The position numbers were made by a program, and so were the translations under genes. The notes below the pieces were generated by a model. It had not been told where the DNA came from, did no database searches, and was given only the letters and a program-made list of their open reading frames with translations. A stretch of 38,456 nt of DNA from Schoenoplectus triqueter (taxonomy: Eukaryota; Streptophyta; Magnoliopsida; Poales; Cyperaceae): assembly GCA_964058805.1 (NCBI GenBank), contig CAXKVV010001155.1:1-38456 (forward strand), given 5' to 3'. Below are positions 1-11,251 of this stretch, piece after piece; position 1 is the stretch's first letter; every line of letters starts with the position of its first letter.

Positions 1-1635
1 GTGACGAAGTATGAGTTTTCTAGACAACGTTCTGTGCAATTCCTTTAATAATGCTAACAAGAAAGGGCCCCTCATGGATATGTCTCCTCGTTCATACGAT
101 CATATTATTCATATCTAACAAATCGGCTAGTTTATGTTGTCAAATCTCACACATTTAGTCGTGGGGTGCTGCGCTTGACCAAACATCTGTTTTTATGGAG
201 CGCCTTAGATTAAATGAACGCATGTTAAATTGTTATAGCTATTCAATTACAATGAGAGTTTTTACTGGTCGGATGAAACTCTTTTCTTGGATAAACACAT
301 ACATTAATACGGTTATAAGAAATTTTATCAAGTATAGTAGAACCTTTGGTGATGCGGAATTCACATCTATTTCAGTCACACTCTATAAATCTAAATAAAT
401 ATCATAATGCCCTTTCTAGTTATAAATATGCTCATACTAAAAATCAACGATTCAAATAATTTTAACCATCCAACACCTTACAATTAATACTACTATGACA
501 ATGACAACAAAGTGTTTAATCTCAAATAAATTAAATCATAAACTAGAAATGAAACTCAATCCAAAATCATAAAGACTAGAGATGTCAAATATATTTTCTT
601 AAATACACACCTTATAATACAGCAGATAATACATCAGTCTTCTTATTACATCTCAATTGCTGCGTTGAACTCTTCTGCTTTTCGGATACTCTCCAACGAT
701 TCTCATCAGTTTGATGCTATAATAATTTACTCTTTGGTGTTTATCAGTCATTGGATCAAAAAGAGCAGAGTTCTACTCTTCTCCTAAACTCCTAAGAGCA
801 CCAGATTTCCACCCTTCATCTGCTTGGCGTAATCCGCCAAGTGGGTCCCCCAAGCACGCACATGCCGGGTGGGGTTATTGTGTGTATTAAATTATTAATT
901 AGCTGTAGAGTTATATTTTACTCGAATATTATTTTTCTTTTATATGGTTTCTCGGTATTCACCCAACAAAAAAACAGATATGACAAATCCATAAGGTCAA
1001 TGCTTCCCATTTGAAAGGCATTCTTACAACTCAGGTGCGCTTGTCGTTTATTCCCTGTATACCCGTTCTTATATTTTTATACGAACTGCAATTATCGCTG
1101 ATCTGATCTCATTCTAATCTGATCAGGGAAGAGATGACTCGACAATGGTTATTGTGGCGATAATATTTTAAATAAATTAAAATATAAGATATAAAAAATC
1201 ATATAATTTAAGCATATTATGTGATAGTTCACCAAACGCAATCCAAATTTTATATAATTTATAATTATTTCAATTTAATGATTTTTGATAGAATTTTTAT
1301 TTTTATTAAGCGTGTAGTGTCAGGATTAACTAAAATTTATTAATTAATTTTTATAGAGAATATGAATTTTTAGATATATTAGAAAATTTTTGTTATGTGA
1401 TAAATTATAATAAAAATATTGACAGAAAAATATCAATCACACATGTAGCGGTGTTAAACGTGTGTAACGAATGAAAATTGAATAATGAGAAAACTACAAT
1501 TTGTGCCAAAAGATTTATTGCCAGTATCATAAATAATGCATCATATCGTAAATTCAATTATATATAAATGAGAATGAATTGGGCAAGCGTACAAATATTT
1601 GTATATCATCTGAAATATAAATAACTTAATTTTAG
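1..1635. other. AT-rich intergenic DNA, no gene recognised
   Basis: Both strands show only short open frames with no recognisable domain. A small perfect hairpin occurs at 823-841, with arms CTTGGCG and CGCCAAG around a 5-base loop. It has no T-run or other context that would give it a role. The stretch before it is slightly more balanced in base composition than the DNA that follows. Confidence 0.6.
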
Positions 1636-1916
1636 TTGATCATAGCAGGAATTTTAAATCCAAATTGCTCAACAAATTCTACATATAATTTTTTTTATAG
1701 AATATCAAAATTTACTATTTAATTTTTTATCTATTTTTTCAGAATTTTCAAAATCGGGCTGAAATATAAAGAAAATGGATGGTTTGTATATCAAATTGGC
1801 TCATTTTTTTAAATCTGAAAAAAATACTTAATAAACTTAAAATTATAAATTTCAGTATTTTGCAAGATTCTGATATGTAGAATTTTTTGAGCAACTTGAA
1901 TTTTCCTATGAGTCAA
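1636..1916. repeat. Degenerate foldback (MITE-like) element
   Basis: The left arm, from TTGATCATAGCAGGAA onward, matches the reverse complement of the right arm, which begins TTGACTCATAGGAAAA. Both arms contain an internal GCTCAA-AAATTCTACATAT block, so similarity extends about 50-90 bases. This is the layout of a non-autonomous foldback DNA transposon. I could not find a convincing target-site duplication, so the exact ends and superfamily are uncertain. It carries no coding capacity. Confidence 0.55.
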
Positions 1917-1937
1917 TTTCTACTTTTCATGTTACAT

Positions 1938-2640
1938 ATTTTATTATTCATCTTAAACGCTTTATCATTCGTATTAAGGGTTTTAGTATTATTTTCATGT
2001 TAAATGCTTTATTTTTTAAACTTATTGACATTATTATTCAACTTTGACTTTATAATCTATTTGAGTAATACTGGCATGTTTTTTTTTCTCAAAATTTTCA
2101 TACTTAATGCATTATAAATGATCAGTATGTTGTCTATTTAGACTTTGAATAATAAGAAAATTCATCGCACTTGACTTATGCAAGTGCCATTTTAAGTTTT
2201 GGTTATTTGGAACAAATGAAAAATACACGTTTGAAAAATCTCAAAGATTGATGAAAGAAAATAAGTTTAGATGTCGTTAACAACTTTACACTCATTAGAT
2301 CGTTTATTATTCATTTAAATGCTTTACACTCCTTCATGTTAAGAATTTTAGTATTAATTTTCATTTAAATGCTTTATTCTTTCAATTTTATTGATATTAT
2401 TATTCAACTTATTGGCATTATAATTTGTATTGAGTAACATTGACATGTTTTTTCTTTCTCAAATTTTTCATACTTAATGCATTGCACATGACCCATTAAA
2501 ATAGTTTCATTGTTTATCTAGACCTTGAATAACAATAAAATTCAATACACTTTGTCGTTCACAAAATACCCTTTAATTTTGATTATTTGGACCAAATGAA
2601 AATATGCATTTGAAAAAAGTCTCATATTGATAAAAAATTT
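1938..2640. repeat. Diverged direct duplication, two copies of about 330-360 bp
   Basis: The segment at about 1938-2262 is repeated in the same orientation at about 2302-2640. Shared landmarks in order are TTTATTATTCAT, TTTTAGTATTA, ATTATTATTCAACTT, CATACTTAATGCATT, and TTATTTGGA-CAAATGAAAA. The offset between copies is about 364 at the left and 379 at the right, so indels have accumulated. No coding potential is visible. It may be an old tandem duplication or two related insertions. Confidence 0.7.
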
Positions 2641-5600
2641 AATGACACTAAAAAAATTAAATCTCTAATTTTTAGAATTCAGAATATTAAACTCCGTATT
2701 TTCACATAATATGTGTGAAGTATTTATTCAGACATATACAATTTCCATGGAAATATGCTTCACAAATTTCAATTCTAAATACAAAAATAGTTTTATCCAA
2801 ACAAATTACATATCAATTATTATGAAAATACATATCTAAAAATATCAAATTTAACAAAATAAAAAACTGAAACTAAATTAAGGAATATGAATATTAACAA
2901 TTTAATTGAAATATGTTTGATTCGGAAATATGATTAATGGTTTTAAAATTTGGAACAATTTAAATGTCAAACTTAGAAATTCTATTTCAAAATTTGACAG
3001 TTTTCTGAAACTTTTGATGAAGAAAATAATGATTTCATATTAAACATATTAAACTATATTGACCTGTGGAACTAAAAATATTGTTGTTAAATATAGAAAG
3101 ATTGAAAGTACGCAAAACTAGTTTTTATTTATTTATTTTAGATATTAATCCTTATTATGTGCTATTTAGAAAAATTTAATTTTCTTCAATGTTTATATTT
3201 TTTTTTATTCATATCCCAATTTGTACTTTAAATACAATTTTCAAATTATCTATTTCCACCAAATAAATTTTCAAAATTAATATTTTTTTCATAATTCTAA
3301 ACGGTACAATATAACAACTGTAATTTAAAACATAAATCAATTACATTGAACTAAACTTCACGATACTCATTATTTTAGAATTCTAAAAATTATAATCTGG
3401 CACCTATGACTATGATTGAAGACACAAAACAATTAATATTCAAAGTCAATTGAGATTATGCACTAAACTATTTTGGTTGAATTTTTTAAGTGTGATTCTT
3501 TTAATATATAATGATACGTATTGTTACAAAGTACGCAGTTGTATTTTTGGAATTGTTGCATTGAGAGATATCATAAACTTTTATATTATTTTTTATCATA
3601 ATCATTTTTAGTTATATATATCCGATGATTATTATCAAAAAAATTCTTTACTCTAATTATAAATATTTTTGTTATTGTTTGTTAATTTTAGAATTGAAAT
3701 ATTAATATGAAACAAATAATTAACATATATTATTATTTATCTAAAAGTATATTACTAATTTTAAAATATAAAAATTCTTAATATCTTTCCAATTATAATA
3801 GAGAGTATTATTATTTTTTATAATATATATTAAATAATATATTACATATCTAGTATTCGGAAATGGATAATTAGATTGAAAACTCTATCCATATTGTTTT
3901 CCATATGGATATTCAGATACAGATATCTATGAATCAAATACGGTCAAATATTATCCGACAATATAATTGAAGTTTTTTTTCTTCATATTTTTGAAGATCA
4001 GCAAAAATAAAATATTTGCACACAGATTTAAAAAACCGAGAAATAGATAAAAATCATAAAATTAATATATGTAGAAATTATTTAGAATCAAAAATTCATA
4101 TGTCAGAAATGAAAAAGTATATTTTAAAACATTTTGTCCCAAATACAAACATTTTTACCGTAGCCTAACTCAAAACATAGTGCATGATGTTGAAATTTAT
4201 CAATTTTAAGTCTTTATTGATATTATATTTAGGGGAAGTTGGTGTACACTTCGCTCCTTTTTTTCTTCAATGATGATTTCTTCCATTTGAATTTTGAGGT
4301 ATGGTTTTAACAAGACAATACATAATTGCATATTATAATAAGGATGAAGATTTATTAATAATTCTTGTTAACTTACAAAATAGTGAAAACTAATATTATA
4401 AAAATAAAAAAATATTTCTAATAGAGAAACTTACAATTTATGTTGAATTTTATATATTGATTATGTTTTAAATTTCATGAACAAGCTAAATGATTTTTTT
4501 AGCTATATCTCTACTTACTAAGTTAATGAAAAAAATTCTTATCCATATATGTCTTATCGAATATAGTACATTTGTAGGGTAAATATAAAATAATTTTGTT
4601 GGAAACCCTAACTATCAATCACTAAATGTAAAAAAAAATCTGTATGTTTTTATTCTAAAATCATTAGAATAATGTACTCTTTCTATTTTATTAAATTAAA
4701 GCAATGTGGAAAATATCTTACAATTCTAATAAAGTATATTTTAAGTAATAAATATACAAGAGGGAGTGATGAAAAAATCGATAATTATTTTTCATTAGCA
4801 AAACTCTTTAGTTCATTGAAATATAAAGAATGTGACATTGCATACAAATCAAAACATTGAAATTATTTTTATCAAAATAGTTTGCGGATCTATTACTTAT
4901 TTTATTATAGATCACAATTTTTTTCATTGTCTATACTCTATGCTCTTTGACCTCAACTGATCATGCACTATAAGACAACCAAATTATTACAAAACAACTA
5001 AATCAAAATGCATATTGTATGTAAATTGAAAAAATGTTGATGCCACCACTTAATTAAATTAAGTCGCTTTTATCCTCTGTGCTCATATTTTATTTTTTAT
5101 TGGAGTTTATGATTTTTGGTACATTTTTGTTAGTAATATGACAATTATAAATGTTAGGTGATCATATTGGTTACTACATATTTTTTACCAACAAATTTGA
5201 TATGACAATATTATGTATTTGTTTATTACAAAAATGAATATACCATTTATGCATATTTTTGTTCAATATTAGGTAATTGATTTTATATCTGAATTATATT
5301 TATTTATATTCATATTCATTTAATATTTAAATTTGTACCAATATTTATTTAATATTAATCCACATCCAAATCTAAATGTGAAAAATAAAAATAGATACGA
5401 ATACAATTTGACTATTAATCATTTGTATTCAATTTGTTTTCTTTCCCAACGTGTCTACTATTTTCTTCATATACTTGTTTTATTCTAATATACGAAGAAT
5501 TCATGAGCTAAATATTTAATCAAAATAAATTGTTTGGACTTTGTTGGTATCTCATTTAGCTATCCATAAATTCCTTAGTGTGTACATATTCAAATACAGA

Positions 5601-6340
5601 TTTTTTTTCAATTAAGGAAATAAGCGACGAGGAACTAAATACAAAGCATTTAAAGAAAAAGAATTGGAAAGCTTTCAATTTTTGTAAAGGATCATCAATT
5701 CTCTAATAAATTGACCATAAATGCATAAATATGCTAAATAATAAAAGTGCAAGTAAATACACAAGAACTTGAGAAATAAAAAATAGAAGCTTTTTTAGAC
5801 GTACTAGCTAATTAGCTGCTATGAAACATGTATGGTAGAGCCGTAGAGTCAACTTAGATTGATTTCAACATATTTATGAGACAATTTACTTCATTTATAA
5901 TACAAAATAACAAACTATACACGAAAATAATGTTTGATATCTAAAAACATCAAGTTATATATCTTATATAATATATTAAAAAAAACTACTATTAGATAAT
6001 GGGTGATGCTATCTATATCAAAATTTTGCTGCATATACCAAATAATAATTTTCTTTTCTTGAAATGTTCTATATCTTGTAATTAAATCTGAAAAAAATAG
6101 TGCTGCGTTATTCTGTTACATTGTTTGAGTAATAAATTTCTTTTCATTTATTCGCATATGACCCGAATTGATTTGTAAAGATATAATGCATTGTTTTGCT
6201 GGATCATCGATATTTATATTGTTTTGCTTATTGGTTTCCCTTTTAGGCAACAATAACCGGAGAGAAATGATATGGATGATAAATGGATTGAAACGTACAA
6301 TTACCCTTTTGTCCTTTTCTTTTTTTATAAGTCCAGGTCC
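2641..6340. other. AT-rich intergenic DNA, nothing recognised
   Basis: This long stretch is very A+T-rich and has no open frame with a recognisable domain. The longest frame, 62 codons at 4672-4860, has simple composition and no features. I see no RNA gene, no clean transposon ends and no notable tandem repeat. Confidence 0.6.
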
Positions 6341-6349
6341 TCATTGAAG

Positions 6350-7112
6350 CATAGCTCGTGTAACGATCGCGAAAATGAAGGTTTGCGTTAACTGTTTCGT
6401 TTAAGAGGCGGTTAAATTTTTTTACCTTAACTGTTATGTTGAGGAGACGCAAATATAAGTTTTGTTGTGTTAACTATTTTGTTGATTGAAATGAAATAAA
6501 TGAAAGTAACGATTAAGATTTTGTAATCATTTACAAAATAGTACAAATATCAGTAAACTATATACAAGTAAACATAAAAATTAACATTCAAAATACCAGT
6601 AATCAAATATCAATAATCATATACCAATAATCAAATAGCAGTGAACAGTGCAAATATTGACGCATGACATCTCTTCTACCAGAATCTAGCATGCAATTAC
6701 TATACCAGAATCTGTCATGCAATAACGAGTATGTACCAGAATCTATCATGCAATACCGAGTATGTACCAGAGGAGACGAGGGAGAAGTAGGTGAGCGGCT
6801 GAGCAATGTAGGAAAATTAGAAAAGAAAGATCAGCGGCGAAGGAAATGATGAGACGAAGGAGAAGTACGGTTAAGCTCTGAGTTTTCTTTCTTTTTAACA
6901 TCTGTAATGGCAACAATCGCAGTCATATAGAATATAAAACGAAATAATGAAACTAATAGTCGCGAAATAGATTATTTTCATTAACCTTTTCATTTTAAAG
7001 ACAAAATGGTTGAAGTTTATGTCAATTGATTTGTTAGTGAAACGAAATAAAATTATTTAATCATTTCGTTCCGTTTGCCACAAACCGAAATGATTAAACG
7101 CGTTTACGTCGA
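6350..7112. mobile_element. Old hAT-like non-autonomous element or remnant
   Basis: The right edge, CGTCGACACCCCTA ending at 7112, looks like a hAT terminal repeat of the TAGGGGTGTCRACG type. The DNA before it is full of GTTAAC/AACGAAAT words also found in the better preserved element at 7412-7760. Examples are the GTTTAAGAGGCGGTTAA region near 6400 and the AACGAAATAA words near 7045. No matching left terminus or target duplication was found, so the left limit is a guess. A 31-bp tandem repeat lies inside it. Confidence 0.4.
6677..6770. repeat. 31-bp tandem repeat, about three copies
   Basis: TACCAGAATCT units begin at 6677, 6703, 6734 and 6765. The last full intervals are 31 bases; the first is 26. 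Each unit continues with CATGCAAT and, in the later units, ACGAGTATG or CCGAGTATG. The array ends where the fourth TACCAG runs into AGGAGACGAG. Nothing in it suggests coding function. Confidence 0.8.
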
Positions 7113-7411
7113 CACCCCTACACATGAACAACAGATTTGATTCATTACAGTAGGAGGACTCAGGGAGTACATGTAGTCAGATGGAGCGACAAGTGTTGCC
7201 AAAAATAAAATAATAATTTTGTATGGGTGATATGTACGTCGTTTTCGGGCAAGCTGGAGCGTGGAGAGGCGAATGGAATGGCACACTCTTACAGCGCTGC
7301 ACGAACCTACCTTGTCTGATCCATGGGTCACCAACTCACCACTTCCTTCAGCACACAAGAAGTCAACAAGTCCTCGTGTGCTATTTTACGTGTTTTATTA
7401 ATAGAAATCAC

Positions 7412-7760
7412 TAAGGCTGTCAACGAAATATGTTTCGTCCTGTTTCGTTTTGTTTCATGATAAACAAAATAGTTAATGAAATATTTTTTTCATTTATTAA
7501 ATAAAATAGTTAACGAAATTATTTTCTGTTTCATACAAAGATTGAAACAAATAACTAAAATGAATTTGTCTTTCGTTTAAGTGTATTTCAGTGTAAATTT
7601 TATATTTTTTTTTCGTGGTAAATAAAATAGTTAACGAAATGATTTTATCTTTCGTTTATTAAACGAGACGGTTAACGGAAAAAAAAATTCACCTCTTGTT
7701 AACAGAATGATTTACGGAAGAAACTATTTTCGTGATGGTTTGAGACGTTAGACACCTCTA
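7412..7760. mobile_element. hAT-type MITE with 8-bp target duplication
   Basis: The element starts TAAGGCTGTCAACG and ends CGTTAGACACCTCTA, imperfect terminal inverted repeats of the TA-purine-GG-TGTCAACG type seen in hAT elements. It is flanked on both sides by GAAATCAC (7404-7411 and 7761-7768), the 8-bp duplication expected of hAT insertion. Inside, the word AAAATAGTTAACGAAAT recurs near 7466, 7503 and 7623, like the subterminal transposase-binding repeats of hAT elements. At 349 bp with no open frame it must be non-autonomous. Confidence 0.85.
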
Positions 7761-7768
7761 GAAATCAC

Positions 7769-8521
7769 ATAACCTGTAGAGCTTTTCAAACTCGATAGGT
7801 GTGGTATATTTTTTTTTTCAAACCATCAAATTAGTTATCAATGATTCTTATTTAATGATAATACTTCGTGCATAAAACTTCATATTTGAACTTCCCCATA
7901 GCCATCCAAATTAAATCAAACCATCCAAATATTCCTGTGAAGATCTCTGCACAAAAAAATATGCACATAGAATGAAAATAATTGATGATGTTTAATTGAG
8001 GGTTTTAACAACTAATTAATAAATTAATAAATCAACTATTTTTTATGAATTATTTTTTTAAAAAAATATTAGTCAAACCTTGTAATTGATCTGCATTTGT
8101 ATGAATTAATTGAATAAAATCAAATAAAATAATAGTTACACCACAAACCTAGATTTATTTTGTGCGTCAAGAGATCAAATCGCATCTGCCATAAGCCCAT
8201 AAGAATATAATGGTGTCCTCTTGTTTAATTATCCATCCCGTCTTTAGTATGATCACGAATCAGATGATAACTAATTAATTTGAAAATAAAAAGAAGCACT
8301 ATAACATCCAATATCCAACATCTCATGTCAAAGTAACATAACAATTATATGGGGAATAAAAGAATAGCGGTTTATAAGAATTTCATGTATCTCTTCTTTC
8401 TATTTTTCTTTTACTAACAAGATTAATGCTAATGGCTTAATTCATGGAAAATTATCTTTGAAATGAATAAAAATTATAATGTATTGTAGCTTCGGAGTCA
8501 CATACTCCTCATCCCCTCCAA
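7769..8521. other. Intergenic DNA, nothing recognised
   Basis: A+T-rich sequence with no open frame of note, no RNA gene and no clear repeat. It separates the hAT MITE from the nested repeat that starts at 8522. Confidence 0.55.
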
Positions 8522-9159
8522 GTATTAGCTAGTGCCTCAACTTTTGTGGCTAAAGTTTTTATGTCTCAATTATGTCAACACTTTTTAAATTTTTAAGAAC
8601 CCGAAATTTAAGACCGAAATAACAAAATAAAACTAATAAATTTGATCTATATTTTATTTTTTTCTTACACAAAAAAATATTTATTTTTAATTGTTTTTAT
8701 ATAAATCAATAAATTATAAAATTAGCATTCCAAAATTAATCATATTAGTATATTTTTTATAAACTCTTGATGTCACATAAAATAATATTTATGATAGATC
8801 TTTGAAGCTCTAGGATGATGATATTGAAAGATCAAGATAGTGCAAGAATGTAAAGAACCTAAGGTAAAAATGTATAAACCAATTTGGGGCTTAATGTTCA
8901 AGTGTAATGGCAGCGGAATACGATTTAAATCAATTCAATTCTCACAAGAATATAGCAATCAAAGAAATGTGATAAAAGAAAGTAAAGATAAAGCAAGAAC
9001 ACAAGATGTAACAGAGTTCGGTTTTAACAATGCCTACGTCTCCGGGACCCTCAACCTCTAACAATTGAGATTGAGCTGATATATTTAAAAAGGGTTTTTA
9101 CACTTGTAGAACTTGGTCCCTTACAAAAATGGGCTGTCAAGCCTATTGATAACAAGAAT

Positions 9160-9258
9160 GACAACACACTCAAAAGGGTGAATGACAACACACTCAAAAA
9201 GGGTGAGTGACAACACACTCAAGAAAGGTGAGTGACAACACACTCAAGAAAAGATGAG
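9160..9258. repeat. 25-bp tandem repeat, four copies
   Basis: GACAACACACTCAA units start at 9160, 9184, 9209 and 9234, with a partial fifth at about 9255 (GATGAGCAC). The period is 24-25 bases and the variable part is a GGGTGAGT spacer. The array lies within the proposed LTR. It looks like a simple local amplification. Confidence 0.85.
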
Positions 9259-9523
9259 CACTACAACTCAAAAGAATATTTTCAAGAAGATCACAAAGGA
9301 TCAAGTTGGGAGAATAGAGAGAAGCTAGATTAAGCTTGAACAAGGATTTGGCTAATTAAGTGTATCAATCTTTTGAATTATCTCTCTCACTTTGTATATG
9401 GCTAGTAAGCTCTTTGGAGTAATGATTTAGCTAGATTGGTTAACTCAACTCAGTCAGATAATTTTCAGTGAGAGAGGTAATCCTTTTAAAATAAATTTTC
9501 TGAAGAAACTATTTTTCGGCCTG

Positions 9524-9760
9524 AACCGTTATAACGGTTTACGAATCGTTATAACGGTTTGAAAAGAATAGCCGTTGAATCAACTGAGCTGAAACGTTAT
9601 AACGATTTATCAAATCGTTATACGTTTTCCAAATCGTTGTAACGATTACTGAATCATTACATAACAATACACTCTGGTTTCATTTAGAATATTTCTGCCT
9701 TAGAATATTTTTAAGTATTGAGATGAACCGTTATAACGTTTACTGAATCGTTATAATGAT
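9524..9760. repeat. Cluster of CGTTATAACG palindromes
   Basis: A perfect 16-base palindrome, AACCGTTATAACGGTT, opens the cluster at 9524. At least six related words (ATCGTTATAACGG, AAACGTTATAACGA, AATCGTTATACG, AATCGTTGTAACGA, AACCGTTATAACG, AATCGTTATAATGA) follow within 240 bases. On the minus strand it would lie upstream of the R/U5-like segment, the usual place of LTR promoter and enhancer repeats. Protein binding is inference. Confidence 0.75.
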
Positions 9761-10161
9761 TCCCTGGGCAGATGCAATTTTCTTGTTGTTTAAGCTTAAT
9801 TTATCTTGACCAATTCAACCCAGTTTGAATTTAACTAAACCTAAGCCTAATGCAGTCTTGATTAAGTTCTTATTTCTCAGCACTAGTCTTGGTTCTTGTG
9901 CACTAGTCCATTTGCATGTTAATCCCTGCACAAAACTCAAATAAGACAAATTGTAAAATTCAAGATTGTTTTGTAAATCGACAAATTAAAGAAGATGTTA
10001 AGTGTAACAATTTAAAATTATAATTTTTAATTTATACATAAATAAAATAATCTACATCAAATCTAATGATTTTATTTTGATATTTCAGTTTTAAATTTTC
10101 AGTTATTAGAAAGTGGAGACATAATTGAGGGATAAAACTTAAGGCAATTGAATCCTAATAC

Positions 10162-10856
10162 AATTAATTAACTATTAACCATTGATACACGACGGTTATG
10201 TGAATGTGACCATAGAGAGTAAACTACATTTTATAATAAAATCAGTAACATTTCTTACCGGTTACCTGACATATTAGCAAATAGAAAGTCTTAAAAATTA
10301 AATTATATTATCTGCTAAGTAACATAATTAATCTTCCTGTGGTCTTTGCATCTTATACTAATTTTTTTTCAGGTGGTCGATGATATATCTTTCAAAAAAT
10401 ATGAGAAAATTTTTATTTACCCTGCTCTTGTCCCTCAAGTCCGTCCCCCAGGTTTTAAGTCTGTGAACTTCTTTATTAAGCCCACATGCTATTAATTCCT
10501 AACTACCTCATATTTTTATATTTTCGAAGTTTATCTTCTCACTTTTTTATCTTCATCTTCTTTATTTTATTTTTTGGCTCGCTATTTCTCACTTCTCGTC
10601 AGGAAAATAACTCTTCAATCTAATCCGGTTTGGTAGTTTCTAATCTCTTCCATTCATCAATTATTGTCTCTGAATGAGTTTTACTGAATGAAAATGAATT
10701 TTAACCGGAAACTTTTGTTAATACTATTATTTTTTTATTAAGGAACGCCTATCTCTGACGAGTATACAAATGTAGTTTGCCAATAGTGATCTGTCTACAT
10801 ATCATTGAGGTCGTTGCCAAGGTTATTTTGTCGTCACAAGTCTTACATGGTTGAGG
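10162..10856. other. Intergenic DNA, nothing recognised
   Basis: No open frame with a recognisable product and no clear repeat. The segment becomes less A+T-rich after about 10740, leading into the locus that carries the next MITE. Confidence 0.5.
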
Positions 10857-10868
10857 CCGTGGGATCAC

Positions 10869-11068
10869 ACAATCGGAGGAGGTCCCAACGACTTGGGACC
10901 AATTTTGGTTCCAAGCCCATTTTCAACCGTCCGATTCACATCTAGATTAGAATAAAACATAAAAATAGAAGTAATTTTCATCAAGATTAGTGATTAAATA
11001 CGAATCGAACGGTTGAGACTGGACTTGGAACCAAAATTGTTCCCAAGCCATTGGGACCTCCCCCGATT
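10869..11068. mobile_element. Mutator-like MITE with 12-bp flanking repeat
   Basis: The ends are near-perfect inverted repeats: AATCGGAGGAGGTCCCA at the left, and AATCGGGGGAGGTCCCA on the opposite strand at the right. Pairing continues inward through TTGGGA, CCAAAATTGGTTCCAAG-like and CAACCGT/ACGGTTG words. The sequence CCGTGGGATCAC occurs at 10857-10868 and again at 11069-11080, immediately outside the element. Mutator-like elements usually make 8-11 bp duplications, so 12 bp is slightly long and may include chance matches. There is no coding capacity. Confidence 0.8.
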
Positions 11069-11251
11069 CCGTGGGATCACGTGGTCAGGACATCATGTGG
11101 CTTAGGGTGTGACTGTGAGCATCACGCGCATGGCCAATTCCATGGTCATGGATATCACACTCTAAAGACCATAACCATAAACATCATGTGGTCGCATGTC
11201 TGTGGCCATGGGGATGGGGCTCGACGCCAACTGATTGTGGGTATTCACCTT

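Larger units (their letters stand above)
8885..10009 (-). mobile_element. Probable Copia-type LTR (solo or truncated)
   Basis: On the minus strand the word CGGAGACGTAGGCA followed by CCGAACTC (about 9015-9050) resembles the R/U5 region of plant Copia LTRs. It is followed by ATTCCGCTGCCATT and then, just outside, AATTGGTTTATAC, a possible decayed relative of the initiator-methionine primer-binding site. The plus-strand ends are TG and CA. CAATT occurs at 8880-8884 and 10008-10012, but the second copy overlaps the proposed CA end, so the solo-LTR boundary is not settled. No gag or pol frame is present nearby. Confidence 0.5.
8522..10161. repeat. Inverted-repeat (foldback) element split by a probable LTR
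   Basis: The left arm starts GTATTAG at 8522. The right arm, read on the minus strand, starts GTATTAG at 10161. Both then carry GCCT-AA, TCAATTATGTC, CACTTT, AAATTTAA-AC-GAAATA and CAAAATAAAA in the same order over about 140 bases. The arms lie on either side of the LTR-like sequence at 8885-10009. The simplest reading is a foldback MITE of roughly 0.5 kb that later received a retrotransposon. Target duplications for the outer element were not evident. Confidence 0.65.

Noticed and set aside
6603..7414. Several 60-84 codon frames on both strands
   Set aside because: They lie across repeats and low-complexity sequence, have no family signal and no splice structure.
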